Below are positions 20,441 to 28,711 of a DNA stretch of 64,000 nt, one piece after another. This DNA comes from Gemmatimonadota bacterium (lineage in GTDB: Bacteria > Gemmatimonadota > Gemmatimonadetes > Longimicrobiales > Gaopeijiaceae). The stretch's first letter is position 1. Every line of letters starts with the position of its first letter. Where the stretch lies: positions 1 to 64,000 of the forward strand of contig JAJEBR010000024.1 in NCBI GenBank assembly GCA_022822445.1, in the 5' to 3' direction. The translations under genes were made by a program, and so were the position numbers. Under the pieces are notes generated by a model, which worked only from the letters and a program-made list of their open reading frames with translations, ran no database searches and was not told the origin of the DNA.

Positions 20441-21570
20441 AGGTCGGCGGCGTCCCCTACCGCGCGATCTTCACCGAGCGCGGCGGGACCGAGGTCCGGG
20501 TCATCGACCAGACCCTCCTCCCGCACCGGTTCGAGACCATCCGCCTCGAGACCGCAGCCGACGCCGCGCGCGCGATCCGGGACATGGTGGTCCGCGGCGC
20601 GCCGCTGATCGGCGCCACCGCAGCCTACGGTGTCGCACTGGCGATGCGAACCGACCCCTCCGACGCGTCGCTGAAGCAGTCCCTCGCGCTCCTCGCCTCC
20701 ACCCGCCCGACCGCCGTCAACCTGCGCTGGGCGCTCGACGCGGCGGACGCACTGCTTCGCCCTCTTCCCCCCGGCGGTCGTGCCGACGCGGCCTACGACT
20801 TCGCCGCCCGGCTCTGCGAGGAAGATGTGTCCCGCAACCACAGCATCGGCCGCCACGGACTGGAGGTGTTTCAGGAGATTGCCCGCGCGAACGAAAGCGG
20901 CACCAGCCGCCCCGGACCACGAGCAGGGTCAAAAAACGACATCAACGTCATGACCCACTGCAACGCCGGCTGGCTCGCCACAGTCGACTGGGGCACCGCC
21001 ACCGCCCCCGTCTACCTCGCCCACGACGAAGGCATGCGCATCCACGTCTGGGTCCGCGAGACCCGCCCCCGCTTCCAGGGCGCTGGCCTCACCGCCTGGG
21101 AGCTCGGTCAGCACGGCATCCCCCACACGCTGGTCTCCGACAGCGCAGCCGGCCACCTGCTCAGCCGCGGCAAGGTCGACCTCGTCATCGTCGGCACGGA
21201 CCGCACCACCGCCGCCGGCGACGTGGCCAACAAGGTCGGCACCTACCCCCTGGCCCTGGCCGCCCGCGACAACGGCGTGCCCTTCTACGTGGCCGCCCCC
21301 TCCCCGAGCATCGACTGGTCGATCGAAGACGGTGCGAACATCCCGATCGAAAAGCGCGACCCGGAGGAGATTACCCGCGTGCGGGGCGTGGACGAAGACG
21401 GCGTCGAGCGGTCCGTACGGGTCACGCCACACGGAACCCGTGCCGCGAACTACGCCTTCGACGTAACGCCAAGGCGGCTGGTGACGGGACTGCTGACCGA
21501 GCGGGGTGTGTGTGCGGCCGACCAAACCGCCCTGCGAACGATGTTCGGCCGTCCACAGATGCCGACGTAA
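20437..21570 (+). CDS. mtnA: S-methyl-5-thioribose-1-phosphate isomerase
   Basis: Isomerises methylthioribose-1-phosphate to methylthioribulose-1-phosphate in the methionine salvage pathway. It is 377 residues. The family blocks are all present: MVVRGAPLIGATAAYG, THCNAGWLAT with the catalytic Cys175, and VGTDRT with the acid Asp255, followed by ANKVGTYPLA. The start at 20437 overlaps the stop of the cupin frame. No other salvage genes (mtnP, mtnB, mtnC) are near, although a methionine-cycle gene (homocysteine S-methyltransferase) lies at the far right of the window. Confidence 0.95.
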   Translation: MKVGGVPYRAIFTERGGTEVRVIDQTLLPHRFETIRLETAADAARAIRDMVVRGAPLIGATAAYGVALAMRTDPSDASLKQSLALLASTRPTAVNLRWALDAADALLRPLPPGGRADAAYDFAARLCEEDVSRNHSIGRHGLEVFQEIARANESGTSRPGPRAGSKNDINVMTHCNAGWLATVDWGTATAPVYLAHDEGMRIHVWVRETRPRFQGAGLTAWELGQHGIPHTLVSDSAAGHLLSRGKVDLVIVGTDRTTAAGDVANKVGTYPLALAARDNGVPFYVAAPSPSIDWSIEDGANIPIEKRDPEEITRVRGVDEDGVERSVRVTPHGTRAANYAFDVTPRRLVTGLLTERGVCAADQTALRTMFGRPQMPT

Positions 21571-21678
21571 TGCCAACCCCACTCACCGGACGCCTTCTCC
21601 CCAGGCTCACCGCGTCTCCGCCAGCCCGGCCCCATCGCCGCCGCCATCACCTCCTTCCCTCCAGAGGCAGGCCAGAGC

Positions 21679-22105
21679 TCAGCCCCAGTCGATGCGCTCC
21701 CCCCGCCACAGCGAGCCGCCGTTTTCGGGACCGATCCCCCGCTGCGCATGCCAGCGGACCAGCCCGAAGTCCGGGGTCGCCGGTGGCGCTGCGTCCGCCG
21801 TTGGCGCCCCCGACGCTCCACCAGGCAGCAGGTCACCGATATCCGGGCCTCGGGCACCACCGGCATGTGCACCCCCAGCGGGTTGAAGAACTGCGGAACC
21901 CCGTGCTCGTCCATCTCGACCCGCCAGCCGCCTTCGTGGACCGCGCGGTGGTGGAAGGGACAGAGCAGCACGAGGTTGTGCAGGGCGGTCTCCCCGCCGC
22001 GGGCCCAGTGGGTGATGTGGTGGGCGTGGGTGCGCAGCCGCAAGCCGCATCCGGGGAACCGGCACCCGCCGTCGCGCGCGTCGAGCGCCTTGCGGAGCCG
22101 CCAGC
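21679..22105 (-). pseudogene. HNH endonuclease (DUF222-type) C-terminal fragment
   Basis: The fragment starts abruptly with LRKALDARDGGCRFPGCGLR, which is the usual entry to the HNH domain of DUF222 proteins, and continues HHITHWARGGETALHNLVLLCPFHHRAVHEGG, giving the H...N...H residues. A one-base loss near 21845, in VPEA/PDIGDLL, shifts the frame for the tail, which ends SLWRGERIDWG. The DUF222 N-terminal domain is missing; its place is taken by the 5' end of an hsp20 gene in another frame. It cannot encode a functional nuclease. Confidence 0.75.
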
Positions 22106-22282
22106 CTCGGCGGTGAGAAGGATCTCGTCGGTTCGCTCCTCCACGCTCACCGGAGGCGCCCAGTCGGAGGCGTAGGTGAGGTTCCCGAAGTCGGTGTCCC
22201 CGAAGATGCGGTTCATGCGGTTCGCGAAGGCGTCGAGGTGGTTCCACGAGAGCGGGCGGTATGTGTGCTTGGTCAGTGACAT
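22105..22282 (-). pseudogene. Hsp20 small heat-shock protein, N-terminal fragment
   Basis: ATG 22282, preceded by AAAGGAC, opens MSLTKHTYRPLSWNHLDAF and NRMNRIFGD, followed by SDWAPPVSVEERTDEILLTAEA. This is the N-terminal arm and first strand of an Hsp20 alpha-crystallin domain (relatives read WxPAVxVxExxDxxxLxAExPG). The sequence stops being Hsp20 after about 60 residues, near 22105, where HNH nuclease sequence takes over in a different frame. The start, ribosome binding site and upstream operator-like array are intact although the protein is lost. Confidence 0.65.
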
Positions 22283-22373
22283 CTGTAAGTCCTTTCTGGC
22301 GAAGGTGAAATGTTGAGTGAGTTGGCCCATGTGTGCCGCGACGCCGAATTGCAGGGAGTGTGTCAGCCCGGTT

Positions 22374-22515
22374 CCTGCCGTTTTGGCAGGAAAGGGGCGC
22401 TCGCCCGGCGGGGATGCTGCCGAAATGGCAGGTCGTGGGCTGCCAGAATGGCAGGTGGTTGTCAGAATGGCCGGTCGCGGGCTGTCAGATAGGCAGAGGT
22501 TGCCAGAATGGCAGA
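22374..22515 (-). promoter_or_regulatory. array of six CTGCC-N5-GGCAG palindromes upstream of hsp20 remnant
   Basis: Six imperfect palindromes start at 22375, 22417, 22440, 22459, 22482 and 22500. The best are CTGCCGTTTTGGCAG, CTGCCGAAATGGCAGG and CTGCCAGAATGGCAGG; two are weaker (TTGTCAGAATGGCCGG, CTGTCAGATAGGCAGA). The start-to-start spacings are 42, 23, 19, 23 and 18 bp, averaging two helical turns. The array lies 90-235 bp upstream of the hsp20 ATG and 3' of the flanking propeller gene, so it most likely controlled hsp20. It differs from CIRCE and from the HspR site. Confidence 0.65.
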
Positions 22516-22588
22516 ACGCCGACACCGCGATCACGGCAATAAACAGTCCAGGTCCAACCCAGGCTCCCGGCCCTGCTTTTCGGGCCGG

Positions 22589-23653
22589 TCAGTTGGGACC
22601 CGGCGGTTCGAACCGGTACCAGTCGACCCCTCTCGTGGGGATGCCCGCCGGATCGTCCGGGAGTCGTGCCACCAGTACGGCCAGCGTGGAACCCAGCAGG
22701 TCGTAGCCCTCGATCCGGTCCCGCACGCGCACGCTCCCGACATAGGTGGTGTCGGAAAAGATGCTGAAGTACGAAAACTCGTGCCTGTCCCGCTGGAGCG
22801 CCATCCAGAGCCGGCCCCAGTCGTCGTAGATGAGCGAGCGGCCCGCTATCGTAACCCACTTTGGGGTCTCTGCGTATACGAGCATCTGGGACTCCGCAAG
22901 GGGGAATCCGAAGGCGAGACGCCAATGCTCCCGGTGCCTCTCCACGTCCGTCTCGGAGGGCAGTTCGGACGCATAGGTCGGATCCCTGAACGTGACGACG
23001 TCGTCGCCGTCCCACAGAACCAGGACGCTTTGGCAGGTGCCGAAGACCATTCGGCCGGCGGGGCCCAGGGCACCCGTGGTGTAGCCCCGTTCGCACTCCA
23101 TGGATATGCCCAACTCGCTGGGATGGAGCACTGCTCGCTCCCACAGTTCCTCACCGGATTCCGCGTTTAGTTCGGTAACGAACGTTCTGTAACCGCCATC
23201 GACACGCACCTGGTAGGATCCAGTCATGCTCTGCTCAAAAGGTGCCATCGGTGCGAACAGGAAGGGGACCGCAGCACTGCGCAAGATCGTCCCGTCAGGT
23301 TCGAAGACCGTCAAGCGGCGCCTGGCGTCAAACGCACCCAACGTCCCAGCAGGCCCACGCATCAACGCCAACGATCCCTCGAACTCCCCCGGCCCCTCCC
23401 CCTCACGTCCGAACGCCCCAACGGTCGAGCCGTCACTCCGCACGCAAACGATCCGGGTTTCGTAGGAGTCGACCACGCAGGCCGTGGAGCTGTCAACCAG
23501 GGCGACCGACGCACTTATGCTGAGAGGAACCTCGGCTGCCGCGATGAACTCTGCAGGAAGCAGCGTGAGGTTGCCCGGCTCGGCCTCGTTCGCGCTGCAT
23601 GCCGCAGCGGCAAGGGCCCCTGTGCCTAGCAAGGTGCACCGGAACCTGTTCAT
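22589..23653 (-). CDS. six-bladed beta-propeller lipoprotein
   Basis: A 354-residue lipoprotein; ATG 23653 starts MNRFRCTLLGTGALAAAAC with the anchor Cys at residue 19. The propeller hallmark GREGEGPGEFEGSLALM is clear, preceded by VDSYETRIVCVRSDGS and followed by FEPDGTILRS, with further blades to RSLIYDDWGRLWMALQRD. No enzyme residues are recognised. An in-frame extension exists upstream but lacks a signal sequence, so the lipobox start is chosen. It lies 83 bp after a small Cys-containing exported protein, and the two are probably co-transcribed. Confidence 0.75.
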   Translation of the reverse strand: MNRFRCTLLGTGALAAAACSANEAEPGNLTLLPAEFIAAAEVPLSISASVALVDSSTACVVDSYETRIVCVRSDGSTVGAFGREGEGPGEFEGSLALMRGPAGTLGAFDARRRLTVFEPDGTILRSAAVPFLFAPMAPFEQSMTGSYQVRVDGGYRTFVTELNAESGEELWERAVLHPSELGISMECERGYTTGALGPAGRMVFGTCQSVLVLWDGDDVVTFRDPTYASELPSETDVERHREHWRLAFGFPLAESQMLVYAETPKWVTIAGRSLIYDDWGRLWMALQRDRHEFSYFSIFSDTTYVGSVRVRDRIEGYDLLGSTLAVLVARLPDDPAGIPTRGVDWYRFEPPGPN

Positions 23654-23736
23654 GGACTCTCGGTTCGGGTTCCGCAACTGCTCTCCGTACCCCAAGCCCC
23701 GACGCGAGGCCGAGCCAGGCAGCCGACTCGGTCCGA

Positions 23737-24009
23737 TCAGCAGGTGGAAGATCCTTCTTCCTCTTCTTCGCACTCCTCCACGCACTCGTGGAACCACTCC
23801 TCCGCCTCCTCCTTCGTCTTGCCGTTTTCGTGCATCCACAGACTGGCCTCGAGTCCGCAGTTGTTCCAGCAGGTGTCCGCGTCCACGGTGACGGGGGGCT
23901 CCTGCGCAGCGAGACCGATGGGAGACAGGGGCGAGAGTCCGATGGCGACCACCAGGGCGACCAGCCCGCGGGTCCACTTCGTGATCCAGCGCGTCTGCGT
24001 GTTCTTCAC
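23737..24009 (-). CDS. small exported cysteine-containing protein
   Basis: Not recognised; 90 residues from a GTG start with a strong GGAGGAGG site just upstream. The signal peptide has the core GLVALVVAIGLSPL and would be cut near GLAAQE. The mature chain of about 55 residues has cysteines in a CWNNC spacing, a helix-like HENGKTKEEAEEWFHEC stretch, then CVEECEEEEE and a terminal Cys, so it could be a disulfide-linked helical hairpin. It precedes a propeller lipoprotein, repeating the arrangement seen at 12.5-14.1 kb. Promoter not identified. Confidence 0.65.
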   Translation of the reverse strand: MKNTQTRWITKWTRGLVALVVAIGLSPLSPIGLAAQEPPVTVDADTCWNNCGLEASLWMHENGKTKEEAEEWFHECVEECEEEEEGSSTC

Positions 24010-24090
24010 GCCTTCCTCCTCCAGGCGATAGAGAACGATGGCGAGGGGACCAACCCCTCACGGCGCTCTGAAGCTGTGGAATCGACGGCT

Positions 24091-24140
24091 GGTGTCAATG
24101 GGCATTAAAAACGGCACACTTTCGGGTATCGAAAACGGCA
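24091..24140. mobile_element. solitary IS21-type terminal sequence
   Basis: The sequence TGTCAATGGGCATTAAAAAC begins a block in which AAAACGGCACACT occurs twice, 22 bp apart, the internally repeated layout typical of IS21-family ends. No istA or istB gene is present nearby, so only one end or a remnant survives. Confidence 0.5.
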
Positions 24141-24265
24141 CACTCCGGACCGGCCCTTGCGGAGGGAGCGTAGCAACCGGAGCGGGGGCCGGCTTCCGAA
24201 GGCCGACGAGGCCCTCAGCCGGAAGATCGAGGTCAGCCGGAGGAGCTAGTCCGGCCCCGAGTCAG

Positions 24266-24661
24266 TTAACCTTCCTGACGAACGTCACCGCCTGCTCGGA
24301 GAAGGTGGCGGGCCGCTCGGCTCCCGTCGCTGTCCGGACTGGCCGGCTCGAAGTCCACCCGGAAGCGGTCGGGCCCCTGCAACTCCACGATCCCGAAGAG
24401 GGTCTGGCCGGCCAGGGGCCCGCTGCTCCAGGGCCCGACATCGAGCTCGATCGGGGTCGAGGCGTACCGCGCTTCGTAGGCGACCTCGAGGATGGCCTCC
24501 GTGCCCCAGACGCTTCCGGAGAGGGTGCGGACGACCGTCGTGTCGCCGATGGTCTCTACGACGGTGTTGGGTGTGAAACCGGAAGGGTCTACGTCGGTTC
24601 CACAGCCGGTTAGGAGGGCGGCGGTTGCTGCTGAAAGTAGGCGGAAGGCTCTTGTTCGCAT
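24266..24661 (-). CDS. lipoprotein fragment, possibly a truncated propeller protein
   Basis: 131 residues with a lipoprotein signal ending LLTGC (anchor Cys20). The segment TTVVRTLSGSVWGTEAIL matches the stretch that follows the lipobox in many Gemmatimonadota propeller proteins, but no blades follow. The C-terminus turns into Arg/Ala-rich sequence after RFRVDFEPASPD, suggesting the original 3' part was replaced. The IS21-type end lies 125 bp beyond the stop, so insertion and deletion could explain the truncation. It may still be expressed as a short lipoprotein. Confidence 0.45.
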   Translation of the reverse strand: MRTRAFRLLSAATAALLTGCGTDVDPSGFTPNTVVETIGDTTVVRTLSGSVWGTEAILEVAYEARYASTPIELDVGPWSSGPLAGQTLFGIVELQGPDRFRVDFEPASPDSDGSRAARHLLRAGGDVRQEG

Positions 24662-25355
24662 GGTTGCACCTCTTCGCTGGCTGCGGTTCCCACTGGAATA
24701 ATGGCTCGTGCCTGACGATGGGGCTGATGAACGTATAGCCCCGGGATCACGGGTGCCACGCTCCCTTACCGATCACTCGAAACCCGTTCCCGGAGGTCAC
24801 CATGAACCCCGTGACGCCCCCCACCGCCAGCACCCACGCAGCCGGGCGCCGCCGAGGAGTGACGGGGCACCAGTCGCCCTCGCCTTCTTCGAGGCAGACG
24901 GCCAAGAGGCCGACGAGGTCGCCCGCGACGGCGCGGTGGGCGGTGCGCAGGAGCGTCTTTGCAGGGCGTCCTCAGAGCTTGGCTTGAGCCGCCGTCAAGC
25001 TGGCTAAGCCAGCCGACGCAGTGTTGAACACTGCGGGCTGGCAAGGGGAGGCTTCGCTCCCCTTAGACCCCTCGGGTTTCCGTGCCGGTGTCGGCACGGC
25101 GTAGGGCGGGGGCCCCTCCCGGAACCGCGTCCACGTTCGCGCCGACGGTCGTCCGCTGCGGCCGGGTCGTCGGGGCAGGTCGGGGTGGGGGAGTGGGTGA
25201 CTATCATGGTCTGATCCCGGGGTCTGAAGGGCCGGTGGTCGAGGGCGAGCGGTTCGCTGGCCTACCTTCTTATACCCCACAGTTCGGAAAATGTTCGGGT
25301 TACCGAAGAACCCGCGGGAACGCGAGTGCCGGCCCGGGGATCGCCTTACCCCGCC
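24662..25355. other. gene-free stretch containing a hairpin cluster
   Basis: No convincing gene in 694 bases. The main feature is five successive inverted repeats at 24982-25098. The rest is GC-rich with poorly protein-like frames. It may be the scar of a lost mobile segment between the IS21 end and the YdeI-like gene. Confidence 0.5.
24982..25098. repeat. cluster of five perfect inverted repeats
   Basis: In order: GCTTGA-N7-TCAAGC (24982-25000), GCTGGCT-A-AGCCAGC (24999-25013), GCAGTGTT-G-AACACTGC (25018-25034), AAGGGGAG-N6-CTCCCCTT (25043-25064) and CGTGCCG-N4-CGGCACG (25081-25098). All arms match perfectly. The layout is too dense for ordinary terminators and resembles transfer-origin, recombination or structured-RNA sequences; no relaxase or integrase gene is nearby. 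Confidence 0.7.
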
Positions 25356-25949
25356 CTACCGGTCATGAAACCCCTTCCCATCCAGAATCTTCGCCCGGCA
25401 CCTCTCGATCCGCGCAGCCCGCGTCTTCGAGTGCTTTGCGCTGGAAAAGTGCACCGCGTAGATGCGCCGTCGTCCGGGCGTCAGTCCCTTGAACGCAGCC
25501 CTGAATTCGGGATCCTCGTGCAGCCTGTCGGTGAGTTCCCGGGGGTATTCGATGTCCGTCGCCTTCATCTCCACCTTCAGGCCGGCCTTCTCCACCTCGA
25601 TCGCATCACGCACGCAAGCCCTGATGCTCCGCGCGGTCCGCGCGACATCCCGCACGCTGGTGAAACGCATCCGGAACCCGGCCCGCGAATTGGGTCCCTG
25701 CCGTTCCAGCAAGCCGTCCGGGTCCTTCAGCAGCGCGCCCTTGAAAAACATGAGCGCGAGGAAGTCCTTCATGGGCTGGATGATGCAGATGTTCCTGCCC
25801 CCGTGGGCGTAGCAGGGCTTCCTCCACTTGAACTCCTCGGTCAGGCCGCACTCCAGCAGGATCTCCCTCAGCACGTCCGTTTCGCGCCGCCAACGCGTGG
25901 ATTTGCGGAGTGATTCGTCGACCTTCGGGTTCCTGGCCACCGCGGTCAC
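25356..25949 (-). CDS. YdeI/OmpD-associated family protein
   Basis: A 197-residue cytoplasmic protein of the YdeI/DUF1801-like type. It begins NPKVDESLRKSTRWRRETDVLREILLEC and has WRKPCYAHGGRNICII, MKDFLALMFFKGALLKDP and the C-terminal GRRRIYAVHFSSAKHSKTRAARIERC that are usual for the family. The molecular role of this family is not established. The GTG start at 25949 is chosen because it overlaps the stop of the preceding binding-protein gene (GTGA), giving coupled translation; the longer open frame lies inside that gene. Confidence 0.8.
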   Translation of the reverse strand: MTAVARNPKVDESLRKSTRWRRETDVLREILLECGLTEEFKWRKPCYAHGGRNICIIQPMKDFLALMFFKGALLKDPDGLLERQGPNSRAGFRMRFTSVRDVARTARSIRACVRDAIEVEKAGLKVEMKATDIEYPRELTDRLHEDPEFRAAFKGLTPGRRRIYAVHFSSAKHSKTRAARIERCRAKILDGKGFHDR

Positions 25950-27244
25950 CTCAGAAAACAGGCATCCGCGTCTGCCGCCGAGGACGGATGGATGATCCGG
26001 CGGACCAGGCCGCCCGCCCCGTCGTCCTGCCACTGCACCTGCAATCCCTTGAGTGCTCGCTGCGCTCCGGAGTTGGGATCGCCCAGCGGATACACGCCGA
26101 ACGGCCCCAGCACCGTCTCCCTCGACAGCGCGAATAGCCGGTCCCGGATGGAGTGGCGGTCGAGTACCTCCACCCCGCCCGCAGCGATCATCGCTTCGGC
26201 GAGCAGCTCCACCGCGCCGAAAGCGCCCGCGGCGTAATAACTCGGATCCGACCCGTGTGCGGCGCGGTAGCGCTGGACGAACTCCTCGCTCGTCGCAAGA
26301 AAGCCCGAGGTGCGGATCGTCGGCAGCCAGGCCGCGTTACCGGCCACGCAGCGCGCGAGGTCCCCGAGCTGATTGGCGAAGTCCGTCTGCGCGGCGCCGA
26401 GGTTGAGGCTGACCATCAGCGGCTTGTAGCCGACCGCGTGGACGGCCCTCGTGAAGGCGACGGCGTCGTCGTAGTAGCCCCCTCCGATGAAGAGGTCCGC
26501 GCCGGCTTCCATGGCTGCGGTCACGAGCGCCTCATGGTCCGCCTGGCCGATCGGGTAGGAACGATCCAGTACGATGGCCACGCCGTGCGTCCGGGCGGCC
26601 TCGCGGATCCCCTCGGCCACGGACTCGGGGAACTGGCTGTCCTCGTACACCAGGGCCGCGCTCGCCGCCCCGTTCTGCGCGGCCACCTCCACCGAGCCCT
26701 GCAGGTAGGTCGGCCCAGGGTTCAGCATCTGAACGCTCCACTGGCGGTTCCGACCGGCCCAGATGCCCGGTGTCGCGGCCATGGGCGCCACCATCGGCAC
26801 GCCGGATGCCTCGGCCACGGCGACCGCGATCTCCGTGATCGGACTGCTGTAGGGCCCCAGCATCGCGTCGCTCGTCGCGAACCGGCCATAGATGTTCTCG
26901 CTTGTCTGGACGTCACTCTGGTCGTCGTGCAGGATGAGCTCGACTTCGCGGCCCCCGACTCCGCCCCTCTCGTTCAGCATTTCGACGGCCAGCTCATAGC
27001 CCTGGCCCACTTCCGTGCCGAGCTGGGCGAACCGCCCGGTCTCCGAAACCGACGCGACCACCCTGATCGGCCCGGTGTCGACCAGCGGTCCGAGCGCTTC
27101 GCCGCAGGCGCCGGCGGCTAGAACGAGGAAGAGCGCGACGAACGCGCCAGGAACCGGCAGCCGCGGTGCCGAGTGGAAGGCGGGATCGCCGCCGGTTGCC
27201 GGAACGGGCATCGACCGGGAACTCGAAGAGCTGTTGTTACGCAT
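25946..27244 (-). CDS. ABC transporter substrate-binding lipoprotein, LivJ-like
   Basis: Periplasmic type I binding protein of the branched-chain amino acid/amide uptake family, 432 residues. ATG 27244 follows a GGAGG site. The lipobox is LVLAAGAC. Blocks include IRVVASVSETGRFAQLGTEVGQGYELAVEMLNERGG (N-terminal lobe), SSPITEIAVAVAEASGVPMVAP, and YYAAGAFGAVELLAEAM. No permease or ATPase genes of a Liv system are in the window, so it may be an orphan sensor or use a transporter elsewhere. It is followed by the YdeI-like gene with a 4-bp overlap. Confidence 0.85.
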   Translation of the reverse strand: MRNNSSSSSRSMPVPATGGDPAFHSAPRLPVPGAFVALFLVLAAGACGEALGPLVDTGPIRVVASVSETGRFAQLGTEVGQGYELAVEMLNERGGVGGREVELILHDDQSDVQTSENIYGRFATSDAMLGPYSSPITEIAVAVAEASGVPMVAPMAATPGIWAGRNRQWSVQMLNPGPTYLQGSVEVAAQNGAASAALVYEDSQFPESVAEGIREAARTHGVAIVLDRSYPIGQADHEALVTAAMEAGADLFIGGGYYDDAVAFTRAVHAVGYKPLMVSLNLGAAQTDFANQLGDLARCVAGNAAWLPTIRTSGFLATSEEFVQRYRAAHGSDPSYYAAGAFGAVELLAEAMIAAGGVEVLDRHSIRDRLFALSRETVLGPFGVYPLGDPNSGAQRALKGLQVQWQDDGAGGLVRRIIHPSSAADADACFLR

Positions 27245-27275
27245 GAAAAACCTCCAGGACAGGACCACTTCGTCT

Positions 27276-28607
27276 CTACAGTAGAATGATCTTCCAGATT
27301 CTGCCGCGCAGCGAGTCGCTCACGTACAGCGCGCCGTCCGGGCCCGCGGCCACCCCGGTCGGCCGGTTGTCGGCCTGATTCGACGAAGTGATCCGTCCCC
27401 CGGCGAAGCCGTCCGCGAATACGGACCACTCGCCCGTGGGCTCGTCACCCTCGAAGGGGATCCACACCACGTTGTAGCCGGCCTGCACCGGCGTCCGATT
27501 CCACGATCCGTGGAACGCAACGAACGCGCCGTTGCGATAGCCCTGCGGGAAGGCGTCGCCGGACGAGAAGGTCATGGCGTTGGGAGCCCAGTGCGCGGGC
27601 AGCCCGATCGCCGGCATGTCCATGTCGGCACAGCGGCCCACCTCTTCCCCGTTTCCGCCGTACTCGGGAGCGAGCACCTTCCGGTTGCTGCCCGGGTCGT
27701 GGTAGCAGTACGGCCAGCCGAAGTCGGACCCCTGCGTGACGTGTACGAACTCCTCGGAGGGGTTTTCCGAACCCTCCGACTGGGAATAGAGCCCGGGCCA
27801 GAGTTCCCGGAGCTGGTCGCGGCCATGGATGACGGCGTAGAGCTCCCCGGAGCCGGGATGAATCGCCAGCGCCGCCCCGTTCCTGACTCCGGTCGAAAAG
27901 CGTTCGCCATCCGACTGGCTCTGTCCCGTGCGATCGGAGGCAAATCGCCAGATGCCCGCGCGGGTCTCGAGCTCGTCGCATGGGTTCTTGCCGGGGCGGC
28001 CGGCGGTGCGTGCCGGGGACTGACAGTTGTTCCCCGGGGAGCCGATTCCGACGAAGATGCTGCCGTCGGGGCCGAGGGCGATGCTCTTGGCGGCGTGATT
28101 GCGGGCGCTGGGCAGGCCGTCGACGATGGTCTCGGGGGATCCGGTGGGGGTCAAGGAGCCGGGGGCGACGGAATAGCGCAATACGGCGTTGTCGGTCGCC
28201 AGGTAGAGCGAGCCCTCATGAAGCGCGATGCCCGACGCGCCGCCCTCTCCCCACGCCTGCGTCCGGTCGGCGCGGCCGTCGCCGTCGGAGTCCCGCAGCG
28301 CGACCACCCCGCCGCGGCTGCCGGACCGGGCCCGCATCGCGACGAAAACGTCGCCGTTGGGGGCGACCACCAGATTGCGCGCGGGACCGACGCCGTTGTG
28401 GAAGCGAATGGCGCAGAAGCCGTCGGGAACGGTGATGGAATTGTCGCACCGGGGGCCGGAAGGCGGCTCCGGGGGCTCGACCACCGGCGGCGTGGGATCC
28501 TCGTCGCCTCCACACCCGAACAGGAGGGACGCAAGCAAGGCGGCAGTCGCGGCGGCGCGGGCATTGACCCGGGGTGTGCCTCGGATGTCCGGGGCGATTG
28601 TCTTCAT
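27276..28607 (-). CDS. PQQ-dependent sugar dehydrogenase-like propeller lipoprotein
   Basis: A 443-residue lipoprotein resembling soluble glucose/sorbosone dehydrogenases, which oxidise sugars with PQQ in the periplasm. ATG 28607 follows GGAGGAG; the lipobox ends LLFGC, followed by a PPVVEPPEPP linker. Blocks typical of the fold are GFCAIRFHNGVGPARNLVVAPNG, RSGSRGGVVALRDSDGDG, RNHAAKSIALGPDGSIFVGIGS, GVRNGAALAIHPGSGELYAVIHGRDQL and DFGWPYCYHD. The C-terminal NRPTGVAAGPDGALYVSDS blade is intact. PQQ binding residues were not verified, so a non-enzymatic propeller is possible. It is 31 bp upstream of the binding-protein gene. Confidence 0.85.
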   Translation of the reverse strand: MKTIAPDIRGTPRVNARAAATAALLASLLFGCGGDEDPTPPVVEPPEPPSGPRCDNSITVPDGFCAIRFHNGVGPARNLVVAPNGDVFVAMRARSGSRGGVVALRDSDGDGRADRTQAWGEGGASGIALHEGSLYLATDNAVLRYSVAPGSLTPTGSPETIVDGLPSARNHAAKSIALGPDGSIFVGIGSPGNNCQSPARTAGRPGKNPCDELETRAGIWRFASDRTGQSQSDGERFSTGVRNGAALAIHPGSGELYAVIHGRDQLRELWPGLYSQSEGSENPSEEFVHVTQGSDFGWPYCYHDPGSNRKVLAPEYGGNGEEVGRCADMDMPAIGLPAHWAPNAMTFSSGDAFPQGYRNGAFVAFHGSWNRTPVQAGYNVVWIPFEGDEPTGEWSVFADGFAGGRITSSNQADNRPTGVAAGPDGALYVSDSLRGRIWKIILL

Positions 28608-28711
28608 CGTCTCCTCCAGTGTCGGTTTGGCGCGCATCTGTCGCCTCCCCACAGGCGATTCTAACTTGGCATGCGGATCCAGGTACAGTCCCATCGAAAG
28701 GAGTCGGCCTC

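Noticed and set aside
20022-22175. A 717-residue open frame starting as a cupin
   Set aside because: Only the first 80 or so residues are cupin; the rest is a +1 shadow of mtnA after a one-base frameshift.
22374-22515. Palindrome array as a CRISPR or integron attC set
   Set aside because: Repeat spacing of 18-23 bp is too short for spacers and no cas or integrase gene is present.
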